From: Trichopria drosophilae
Taxonomy: Eukaryota; Arthropoda; Insecta; Hymenoptera; Diapriidae
Assembly: GCA_030407085.1 (NCBI GenBank)
Contig: CM059583.1
Span: forward strand, 20,186,001-20,250,000
DNA length: 64,000 nucleotides
Reading direction: 5' to 3'
Under the pieces are notes generated by a model. That model made no database searches. It was not told the origin of the DNA and saw only the letters and a list, made by a program, of their open reading frames with translations. Position numbers and translations under genes: made by a program. Positions 33,400 through 44,400 of this stretch are shown piece after piece. Each line of letters begins with the position of its first letter. Position 1 is the first letter of the stretch.

Positions 33400-35500
33400 C
33401 TTGTTTATAAATATGTAAAGGGTAGTCGGAAGTCAGATTTGACAGGACGCCAACTTTTAAATGTACTGATTGGAATGACATCTGCTGACGATATTACGAA
33501 GTTCGACTTTCGTCCTCTCGTCAGGACCGTATCAAAAGATTTTCTCGAAGGGTTCTTAGCGACCTCCGTGAAGTTAGCCCGTCATTTTAACGAAATGGAT
33601 AAAAAATAGCGCGAATCGTTTGCGATTGATTTCGATTACCGATTTTTCGTTTGCAACTTTGTCGTTTAAAAGTTATTTGCGAAAAACGAAATGGGGTTAC
33701 TTAGGAAATAGGGTTACTAAACCGGCTAACTTCACGTTCGCATTTTTGAAATCGCGATTACTCAGCCATAAAAAATGGTTTCGTAAAATCACAACACAAG
33801 TGTGAAATTACGGAAATTACACACCCGAGTTACCACTCTGAACGGTGTAAAAGTACAAAATCACTAGTATTTTTACACCAAAACTCTAATATGTAGCACT
33901 ACAAATGTTGTGAAATTGTCACTCTGAGAGTAGGTTATATAAATTACCACTTCTGAGAGCAGTAATTTTACACTTTTTGAAATTACTGTTTGAATGTGAA
34001 ATTATATCTGACAATGTTAAAAATACAATTTCTCTAGTAATATTTTCCATTCCGCGCGTGACCCGGGCAGCCATCATTGATGTTTATATACTTGTTTGAA
34101 TTTCTCGTAAAGATTTCGGTTATTTGTTATGTGAAGATATTTTTTATCTCATTAAACGTGTGCAGAGGTTTATATATCATATGCTACATATTTATTTGAC
34201 CAAATAAAATGAAGTTTCTTTACAAGTATATTGAGGTTAAGTTTGATGGATTTATTTGTAAAAGTGTACACGTTACTTCGTAAACTACAAACTGTTAAAG
34301 CGAGTGAAGTTTTATGAACCAAATTTATTGCAAAATGACTATTTACATGTATTGTTTATTGTAGTTAAATGCAAAACTGTGTACGAATCGTTGTTTGTCA
34401 GATTGAATTTTATATTACAAATGCTATTCTATGATAAATAATAAACATTACAACATTCCTAAAAACTATTTAATTAATTCTTAAACAAATTGCAATATTT
34501 TTTACACTCACAAAAAAAATTGCAATGCATATATTATATAATACAATTCAGTATTTAATATATATATATATATATATATATACTGACGCGCCAAATGTGT
34601 ATTTAACCCAACAAATGTGAAAAATTCACCGATATTGTAATTTTATTACAGCACTGTAATTTCACTATAATGGTGTGATTTTACTATAAACACAGTAATT
34701 TTACTACATTAATTGTAAATTCTAACCTGCAATTTCAAGTCTGTTGACAATCGCTGTAAATTTACATCTTTTCTGTAATATTTACAACTTTCTAGGGATT
34801 TTACTACTCTCAGGCTAGGTTATACAGATTACCTACTCTCAGAGTAGTCATTTCACACAATCTTTTTTTACAGTGCACCAATCGATCAATTTCAACCAAA
34901 TTAGGCTCAATCGGTTGCGATTCGTTTGCGAATAACGAATTAAAGGTGCTTTTTCCGCTAAATTGCAAAATAAAAATAAATTGTCCTATATATCCTTTAT
35001 ATACAAAATCCTTTAAAAGGTTTGCGATTTTTTTTGCAATCGGTCTCAAACTTTTGCGATTCGTTTACGAATTGAGATAATATATTTCCAAATATAATCA
35101 CAACTAATGCGAAAATAAACGAATTAAAGGATTTTGTATGTAAAGGATATATAGGACAATTTTTTTTATTTTGCAATTTAGCGGAAAAAGCACCTTTAAT
35201 TCATAATTCGCAAACGATTGAGCCTAATTTCGTTGAAATTGATCGATTGGTTGCTGAGTAAACGCGTTTTCAAAAATGCGAACGTGAAGTTGGTCGGCCA
35301 TTTCTTTTTTCGCAAATAACTTTTAAACGACAAAGTCGCAAACGAAAAATCGGTTCGCAATCAATCGCAAACGAATTGCAAACGATTTGCGCTATTTTTT
35401 TTATCCATTTCATTAAAATGGTGGGCTAACTTCACGGAGGTGCCCTGGGAAGCGCCCTAGAATACCTATGATCCTGTTATTCGCTCTGAGCTCCATCTCA
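33400..35500. repeat. Large foldback region with inner palindromes
   Basis: The left arm at 33560-33780 (CTCCGTGAAGTTAGCCCG, TTTCGTTTGCAACTTTGTCG) recurs inverted at 35250-35450. A second, tighter palindrome spans 34874-35263. Between them a block with ACTCTGAGAGTAGG words (33830-34860) relates to the CACTGTAAAAAATCC element at 37697. A (TA)n tract lies at 34558-34582. The 71-codon open frame at 33394-33609 is part of the arm. Confidence 0.6.
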
Positions 35501-35958
35501 CCGAAAAACGCGGAACTGATACATGTCAAATCTTTCGCTTGGGTCGCAATTTGCAGATTACGCCTCGAAAACATAATTAATTTGCATAAAAATGGGTTCA
35601 ATGTAATCCGCGAAGTGTCAGGAATGAACGTCCACTCCGTTTTTGTGCGTTAGCGTTATCGAAAAGATGCAATACAAGCGTTTTTCGTGACTACTAACCA
35701 TCTACACATCATGTACGTGTGAGGTGAAAAACAGGCCGATTTTATCCTTTTTTTTTGGATTATGCGACAATCGTTTCGGTAATATCGAAGTGGACGCTCA
35801 TTCCAGGGGAATAGTAGTTTATAAAAAATACACTTAATAATATAAAAAGTTAAAATTGATGCCGTAATCTGCAAAGGAGTTTTACTTCCGGTTTGGTAGT
35901 TCCACAACGGCCACCGTGGCGCTCAGGAGCTTCAGAAAAACACCTTAATAGTAGATTG

Positions 35959-36340
35959 TGCAACTAGGGAGCAAAATAGGTGTTTGCCGATGAGTGTCAG
36001 TTTGACGCCCGTGCGAAGCGAGGACGGCATTTCGCACGAGTCTACAAATACCTATTCTCCCTTGTTGCACATACTATTTTCTCATACGAGGGCGTGCTAT
36101 TTTGCTCCCGCGATATAGGGAGCAAAATAGTATTTTGCCCACAGAATGCGAAAACCCTATTTTGCTCCCGGGTATATTTATTTTGCTCCCTAGGGAGAGA
36201 ATGTGCTATTTTGCTCCCGCAATTTAGGGAGCAAAATAGTATATTACTCAACGAGGGAGGTAAAATAAAGAATGTCTCAGGCTGCGTGTAATTTTTACCC
36301 GAGGTGAAGCCGAGGGTGAAAAACATGTAGTCTGAGGCAT
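35959..36340. repeat. Tandem/palindromic GGGAGCAAAATAG repeat
   Basis: GGGAGCAAAATAG and its inverse CTATTTTGCTCCC alternate about eight times. A CpG-rich hairpin TGCGAAGCGAGG...CGCACGAG lies in the middle. A partial relative starts GTGCAACTAGGGAG at 12055. A 103-codon open frame across it is a by-product of the repeat. Confidence 0.7.
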
Positions 36341-36522
36341 TCTTTTTTACTTCCCGAGGGAAGTATACGATTTTTCTCTATGGCCGGGAGGATAAGCGGC
36401 ATTTTTCCTTCCGCTTGCGGGAGGAAAGTTGCTGCTTTCCTCCCGGTGTGAAGAAATAGCATTTTGCGCACAGAGTGTGAGAAATGATATTTTCTTCTTT
36501 TATTTTATTAATTACAGTAGGA

Positions 36523-36748
36523 CCTCTCTTATTCTAATTAGTAAATTTTTACAAGATGGCGCCGACCTCTCTTATTCTAATTTTCCCCTTACCCACACTT
36601 ACTTTGCTTGCGAGCTTGTGATTCGTGGATAATATTTTTCGTTGACTTTTCGTATGATAGTGGGAGAAGACTTGTGGGGGAACGATCAGAGCAAGAGAGC
36701 CTGGATAATTAGAATAAGAGAGGTTCGAATAAGAGAGGTCCTACTGTA
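36523..36748. mobile_element. Pogo-like MITE, family with 52502-52683
   Basis: TACAGTAGGACCTCTC...GAGAGGTCCTACTGTA inverted ends with TA. The inner sequence GCTTGCGAGCTTGTGATTCG is shared with the 52502-52683 copy. The right end iterates AATTAGAATAAGAGAGG / TTCGAATAAGAGAGG. Confidence 0.85.
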
Positions 36749-37696
36749 TTCCTCAAAGTGACTAATCACGGCATTGCTGGACTTTACCGGACTTTACAGA
36801 CTGACGGAACAGATCAACGAAACGCTTTTTTAAGTGATTAAAATTGATTAAATTTAAGAAAATAATTCTTAAATTTTATATTTTTCATAAATGAATATTA
36901 AGTTTGACGATCATTAAATTGCTTTAAGTAATAAAATTTTTAATTTGCAGGACAAATTATTAATTTTCAGTAACATTTATGAAATTTGATTCATACATTT
37001 TTATTTTTAATCAAATTTTTTACATTGTACTTATCACTTGTACAGTTGTTTGTCGTACGTACACTGAGAAAAAGGTTTCTTTAATGTAAATAAGATTTAT
37101 TTACTATTAATGAATTTATTTGGCTGAAATAAAGATTTGTTAATAGCATTAACAACATTATTGCACAACATTATTTATGTTTTCACCTTTTCTAAGGCAT
37201 GCATTGTCTAGCCGCTTATTGTAAATCTATACTGCTCAAAAAATAAGCTAGATCATTATCTAATAAAAGAGATCGCACAGAGAAATTTTGGATGCGATTT
37301 CATTCAATTTCTTTCACTGGCATCTGGCATGTAAATGCAATCGTGCACGTTTTTATGCAAGGAACAGCCGCACATAACCTGTGACAATTTTACAATTAAT
37401 TTGACACATTCGTCTTTCACTGCCTAAAAACTGTTCAGTATATTTCAGTAACCGATTTTCACAATTTGAAAACCGCGCGCACAGGCACTTCCGGCTAGGC
37501 TGATAAATGGCGTTCTTCCGGCCATATGTCTTAATTATGTAACAAATAGTTGCTTGACATTTGAGAACCATTTTTTTTTTATTAAAAAATGTCTACACGT
37601 GTTTCATGTCTAGTTTTAGTTTCACTTCGAAATGTTCTACTCGATTAATCGTAAAATACAAAAACCCAAAAAATATTTTTGATGTTGGAAGTTGCA
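36749..37696. other. Intergenic, no gene seen
   Basis: AT-rich. A lone terminal-repeat-like word CACTGAGAAAAAGG at 37065 has no partner that I can find. The region lies upstream of Supt7l. Confidence 0.4.
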
Positions 37697-38105
37697 CACT
37701 GTAAAAAATCCCTTTTTAAAATTACTATGGAGTTGTAAAATTAAACCACAGTTTTACTAGAGAAAGTTGAAAATCACAACTCTGAAAAATGTAAAATTCC
37801 TATTTGGCTAGGTATTGTACCACTGCAATTATAACAACAAAATTGTAAAATTGCTATTCTCAGAGTGGGTCCTAATAATTACCTATTCTGAGAGTAGTAA
37901 TTTTACTACCCTGAAAGTTGTCCTTTTACTACTTTAGAAGCAGTAAATTTACAAGATTAATTTAATTTTACTATTCTGTAAGCTGTAAATTTACAAACTC
38001 GATGTTAATTTTACAATTTTCCTAGGGATTTTACTACTCTCAGAGTGGGTCATAGAAGTTACCTACTCTCAGAGTAGTAATTTTACAAAAGGATTTTTTA
38101 CAGTG
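37697..38105. mobile_element. MITE with CACTGTAAAAAATCC ends, CA duplication
   Basis: CACTGTAAAAAATCC at 37697 and GGATTTTTTACAGTG ending at 38105 are perfect inverted ends, each flanked by CA. Inside, ACTCTCAGAGTAGTAATTTTAC words repeat. CACTG ends with a 2-bp duplication fit CMC/EnSpm-type MITEs. It ends 164 bp before the Supt7l ATG, so it probably lies in that gene's promoter. Confidence 0.75.
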
Positions 38106-38250
38106 CAACTGTTGCATTTTTGTAGACGCGCATGCGCAACAAGGCGTCACATAACCTCAACATTTCTATTCATTTGTTATGATGCACTCGAGCTCGAGTT
38201 GCTGATCATCGTAGCTGATCGTAGCATTGTTGTTGATCAACAAGAGTTGA

Positions 38251-38262
38251 ATGTTACATTGA
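38251..38262 (+). promoter_or_regulatory. Short upstream ORF before Supt7l
   Basis: ATG TTA CAT TGA lies 7 bases before the main ATG at 38270. If the transcript starts upstream, this minimal uORF could reduce or gate initiation on Supt7l. The effect is inference. Confidence 0.35.
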
Positions 38263-38269
38263 CACAATC

Positions 38270-38445
38270 ATGAAGTCGAGTAAAGGTAATGGTCATAGAG
38301 AACTATGGGGAGAACTTCCACCACGAGAAACTCACAAACAAGAAGTTGTCCCTCCTGATATTATTGAAAACATCTGGAGACAAGTGATGGAGGAATGCAA
38401 CAACACTGAAGACTACCAAATGTCAAAAGAACCAGAATTTATTGA
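38270..38445 (+). CDS. Supt7l: Supt7l exon 1
   Basis: ATG at 38270; residues 1-58 plus two bases; the donor is GA|GTAAGT at 38446. It contains ELWGELPPRE and a helix-like IIENIWRQVMEECNN. Confidence 0.88.
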
Positions 38446-41400
38446 GTAAGTTAATCTCTACCATTATCTTATTTATTTTTCTATCCAAAGTTAAATTAAA
38501 AAACACTACAGCTGTATACGCTGTGAAAAATGTCGATGTAATTTTACGTTGAAAAGGTGGAAATCACAATGACAGTGAAATTCGACTGTAAATTTACAGT
38601 GATGTAATAAAATTGTTACATTATCAATGTAAGATTACTCGTGTACTGTAAATCGAAAATAATCAGTTCTTATGCTCCATAGCACTGTAGTGGTTGACTG
38701 GTACAGCCAGTTTACATTGCATTTCTAATTTTACATGAAAAACGATTTTAAAATTACAAAGACGATGTAACATTACATTTTTTAAAATTGCACAATCGAT
38801 GTAAAATTACGATTACCACCGGTATTTCTATTTCTACCTTCTGCGCTGTAAATTTACATATTTCATTGTAAATTTTACACGTTTATGATAAATTTCTGTC
38901 TGTTTTTGTTTGTAGATAGATAGATAGATAATATTTATTATTGTCATGGAGCAAAAGTTCCTTAGACAAAAATAGCAAACTTTACAATGATAATACATTA
39001 TATACTTAAAATTAATTAACAATTATAGTATTGAACAGTGAGTTTATACATAATCAGGGCTCCCAGTCAGTCTCTTTTTCGACTTTAGTCCCTTTTATTT
39101 CCTTTTTTTGTCAAAAGTCCCTTTTACATCCTTTTTTTAACCGTTCAAATTTAAATTGTCCTTCTGCGCCTTTTTACGTCTTGTTTTCTGCGTATGAATA
39201 AATGTTAGATTAAGAAAAGTAATTCGTTTTTCAAATCCGAAAAAATATGACAATATTACTTACGTTTTAACTTCGGAGAAACTAAAAAATAGTATGAAGC
39301 CATTCAAAATTATATTTAATTTTACACGTTTATGGTAAATTTCTGTCTGTTTTTGTTTGTTATTTAATGGAAACATGTAATTTTACGATAGTAATAGAAA
39401 ATTTCAACAAAATTCTTTTACCTATACTATTAATGGTGCAACACTGGAAAAAGTACCAGTTATCAGTGACCTGGGAGTACTCATCGATAATAAACTGATA
39501 TTCATCGAACACATTGATTATATAACTAATAAAGCGCATAAAAATTGGGTCTACATAAAATCTTCTAATGATATTCCTGAGAATATGTTTTTTGAAGACA
39601 GATCCCTCATATCTCATGACATCCCTGATGGGTTTGCTGATTTTTTTAAATCTGTACACCGGGCTTCTAGCGATCCTGATGTCAATGTATTTTCTAATGA
39701 TGGAATAACTCACGATAGTTTCATTATTACGGCTGTAGATATTTCTTCCATAGTGAATAGCATATAGGATTCTTATTCGTTCGGACCAGACTTCATTCCG
39801 TCAAGTTTTATTAAAAAATGTATTGCTCCTCTCTTAGAACCCCTAGTCTTGCTATTCAATCAATCGCTTCAATCTGGTACCTTCCCAGATATATGGAAAA
39901 TGGCAATAAGTGTCACATAGAGAATTCTAGACCTATCTCAATATTAGCCAAATTACTAGATGCGATTATAGCTAATAAGTTGCGGTCCTCCTTCTCAAAT
40001 ATTTTGATAAATCAGCAGCATGGTTTCATCACACTGAGAGAAGTTTGGTAATCGGGGACTTCAAAATTTTTGAAAATTCTGTTGTTCAAATTAAAGTTGA
40101 GGTATCTTAATACGAAAAATAAAGTTTAAAAGTCTCATAATGGTAACGTACGTCTTAAATAATGTTTTGAACTCAACCAATACCAACTTGTAATCGTGAC
40201 ACTTCTAATTTGGTGGAGAGGCAGTTCAATGTGCGTTGAACTCTTAGAGGTCCAATGATGGGCGCCTCACACACCCATTGAACCCGCGGCACAGCCACGC
40301 TGTGTGCCGTCGGAAGCACAGATGTCGTTACTGCATTTTGGACGGATCGACATATTCTTAAAAGAACTACATAATGTCCGAAATTACTATGTAAGTCAAT
40401 GGTAATTCATAATAGAATATTTGAACTATCCGTTACCATTGACTTTCATAGTGAATTTAAACATTACACAGTAATTTTCCGTAAAGATTTGTCGAATATC
40501 CTAAAATGGCAGAAATGCTTTTTTTTTAATATTATAATATAAAAAAAAGATATAATATAAAATTTCTCTAAAAGTCTTCAATACATTGAATTTCACCGTA
40601 AAAAGTCAGAATTCAGCCACTCTCCTGAAAGTCGCACTCATTTTATACTAAAGTGAAATTTCGCTTCTTACTAAATCCTATAATGAAAATAATACAATAC
40701 TTTAGTGAAAACATCAATAGACTATATAATGCATTTTTATCAATTGTTGTTGCTGCTTCTCATTGTTAAAAAATGTTTTAACCCTTAGCGTCACGGTTGT
40801 GACCCACGTTACTACCTGAATTTCTTTGAATTTTAATTATTTACGTCTAAGTTGACGTTTTCTGATCGGTCTTTTTGCTATTTTCTGTTATATTAATACT
40901 TTAAGAACATATCCATATGACTAAATATACATAATTGTTTATTGTTCTCGTTATATAAATAAACACAGAAAAATAATTACTTGAAATTTGGATTGTATAA
41001 TTTTTTGTTGCGAGATGTAGTAAGACGTGAATTTTTACGAAAATGTATTTGATGAATTTCGTAAAGCTGACATTGGATTCGTAATCAGCAAAATCGAAAA
41101 CCCCGAGCATCGAGTTTCAAATTCAGTGAAAAGAAAAATGCGTGACTCAAAGTGTTGAACAATTTTTTCTACTTCTAGAGGTTCTAAAGATAATCTTATA
41201 ATTTTTGTGGATGTTTTAATTTTTTGTGCAAGTAGCCAAGTATTATTAAATAGTATTATTGAAAAAATGCGATGCGAGATCTCAGTGCCACGAATGGTGA
41301 AATTGGTACTTGTACCGATGGGCGTCTAAGACGCCCATCGTTGGAGCGTCACGCATCAAACTATAGAGCTCTGGGCGTTCAATGAAACATTGAACTATTT

Positions 41401-44400
41401 CACGACTAGATTGGACATGTACCAATACACTTTTAGAGGTGTCATAATACAGACTGTTATTGAAGTTCTGTAGTAAAAATTTAGTGCTAGGGAATCTCAC
41501 TTTTTGACTTCATAAAGTCAATTGAGGCGTGGTCTAAGAGGAACGGTTTGAACTTAAATATTTCTAAGTGCAATATTATATCTTTTTCACGAAGGTCTGA
41601 CAAATTTTTATATAATTATTGCTTACTTAATGTGCCTTTACTTAGAGTTTATCACATCACTGATCTGGGTGTTACTATGTCCGATAAATTCACATTTCAG
41701 GACCATTTATTAAATGCACGATCCAAAGCATCAAAGATGCTGGGCTTTATTCAAAGATCTACCAAAGACTTTAAAAATCCTTTAACGATCTCACACCTCA
41801 TACGAGTTCTTGTTTTGCCACATTTAGTCTACGCAGCTCCGATCTGGTCACCATACACGCTTTCGGATATTGATCTTTTAGAAGGAGTGCAAAGGAGAGC
41901 ACTTCGTTATCTGTCATTTAAATCAGGGAACCCAATATCCCGTTTTAATCACAGTTATCACGATATAGCTCTCAGTTTTAACTTTCCTACTATCAGCTCA
42001 ATTCACCAATATCACGATGCTGTTTTCCGAATTCTACACTCACCAGAACTTTTTAATTTATTGTCATTATTCCCTTCTCGTGTCCTTTCTTATTCTTTCC
42101 GTAATCACAGAACACTTCAGGAATCTTTATGCAGATCGAATTATATATTTAATTATCCTGTCGCTCGCCTTAAGCGTATCTGGAATAGTCTTAATGTTAC
42201 TACCCGTGCGATTAATTCATTAGCTACTTTTAAACGTAATGTGCGTATCGTGTACAAATATTATGATTAAATCTTTTGTTTTTTATTTATTCGGTGCGTT
42301 TTATATTACTTTATATTCACTGTATCGCGTCTTATTTTCTGTTTATATTTATGTCTGTTTAAATTTTAAATTTTATTTTATTTTGTATACTTGTATTAGT
42401 CCTGTAAATGATGGCACTATTATTTTTTTTGTACATTTTATCTTGAAAATTTTTATTATTTTATATTATTACCCGTGCAACTGTTCAGCGTCTATTTTTG
42501 TATTATTTTTTGTAATATTTTGGGTATTTATGTATTGTAACATTTTATTCAAGGACTTACAGTCCGTTTATAAATAAATAAATAAAAAAAATAAATAAAT
42601 AAAGTTCAATGCAATGGGACTAGGGATATTCGAAAAACCGTTGAAGTTTCCAATTACCAAACTTCTCTCAGTGCAGGGGGAGGTCAGCTATTACGAACTT
42701 AACGCTATATACTGATTACATTTCTAGAGCTCTTGACAGTTTCCATCAGGTGGATGCGACCTATCTTGATTTTGCGAAGGCGTTTGATTCAGTCGACCAT
42801 GGTCTACTCATCAATAAGCTTTCGCAATTGGGAATTGGTGGAAATCTCTTAAGATGGTTTGGAAATTATTTGATGAATCGCCAGCAAATGGCAAGAATAA
42901 AGATTCCATCTTGAATCCATATATCGTTACTTCAGGAGTCCCTCAAGGTTCCCACCTGGGACCTTTATTGTTTGTTCTATTCATAAACGACATTGTACAT
43001 TCTATCAAATACTCTAAATTCCTGCTATTTGCTGACGATATCAAATTGTATATTGAGATTCTATCTCCCCTTGATGCATCCAGTCTTCAAAAGGACTTAA
43101 ATGCAATTGTTTTGTGGGCCGACTATAACTTATTACCTCTTAACATTAAAAAATGCAAATTCATTTCATTCCACAGACGCTTTCAATTTTTTAATTACGA
43201 TTATCTCACCTCTATCCTGGACTCGTAATTTTGCTTCAGACCTTTAGAATAGAATAGAATAGAATTTTATTAATTAAATAAGTGTATGTACATAATATTT
43301 CATATATATCACATAAATATTTCTGCTAACTTATAATAATAATTGCTCACAAGGCTTTAAGCCTGTCTGCGAGCATTTATTGCCATAATGGCCTGTCCAC
43401 ACATCTATTTACATAATCACTGTATTTGTTGTGATCGCATTATATCATCTCCCTGATTGTTTCCCTCGGTGTTCGCTGTATCATCCGTTTAACAAATAAG
43501 AATAGTCCGAACTTGGGATACGGAGTGTTTATTAAGAACATGTTGTATAACTTTGCAGCAACGTAGTCAAAACATTGTCTCGATACAGTTTTCATTCTGC
43601 TAGGCACGATTGCTGATCTGTTAGCACTGTTCCTTGTAATTGTACTGCTATTGTTAAAAGTCAATAGTGAATTCTGTATCGCATAAGTAAGAGATGTTTG
43701 TGCAAATCTTTGTCTTATGTCCAATATTCCGAGGTCTGCATAAATCTTCTCCGTAGGGTATATATATAGTATATTTTTACCTAATATTTTCTTCAATAGT
43801 CTTTTCTGTAGAAGTTCTAATTTAATTAGATGCCTATTATATAACCCTCCCCATGCAATTATGCCATAATGAAGTACAGTCGAAAAAAGTGCGTGATATG
43901 CAGTTAAAATTTGTTCATGGGTTAGAATTTTTTTCATTGAGACTATCGCATAAGTTAAATATCGAAGTTTATTTAATACTACATTCGTGTGATGATCCCA
44001 TTTCATCCGAGAATCAAATTCCAGCCCAAGATATCTTGCGTGCTGTACACGACGTATTGATGGACATATGCAGTTCATTTCGTTTAGACAATTCGAGTTC
44101 TTATTATAAATTTTAACACAGAAATTGTTTGGTACACTATCGTGGTAGCATCCGAAGGGTAAAACCACCGTCTTATCCATATTAACTGTCAAGTAATTAT
44201 CAGCAAACCATGAACACATTTTATCAAATATAACAGATGCCGCAAATGACAGCTCACTCCACGACTTTCTCTTCACAAAAACGCCAGTATCATCTGCAAA
44301 AGCTAATAGTTCTTCATTTACCTCTTCAAATAGATCGTTAATATAAATTAGAAATAATAACGGCCCCAATATCGATCCTTGAGGTACTCCGTGAGTTATT

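Larger units (their letters stand above)
40032..42673. mobile_element. CACTG-ended DNA element inserted in LINE A
   Basis: CACTGAGAGAAGTTTGGTAAT at 40032 and ATTACCAAACTTCTCTCAGTG ending at 42673 are inverted ends, extended by about 12 bp with mismatches, flanked by CA on both sides. Removing the element and one CA joins GGTTTCATCAGGGGGAGG, which restores the RT motif GFIRGRS of LINE A, so the borders are well supported. The 2-bp duplication and CACTG ends suggest CMC/EnSpm. No transposase is seen; it carries LINE B (41515-42604). Confidence 0.8.

Noticed and set aside
33394..33609. 71-codon open frame with protein-like sequence (LTGRQLLNVLIGM...)
   Set aside because: It starts at the edge of a MITE and ends in a foldback arm that recurs inverted at about 35400; no family is recognised and there are no splice partners.
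35980..36291. 103-codon open frame with repeated FCSR / EQNS-like words
   Set aside because: It is a translation of the GGGAGCAAAATAG tandem repeat, open on both strands.
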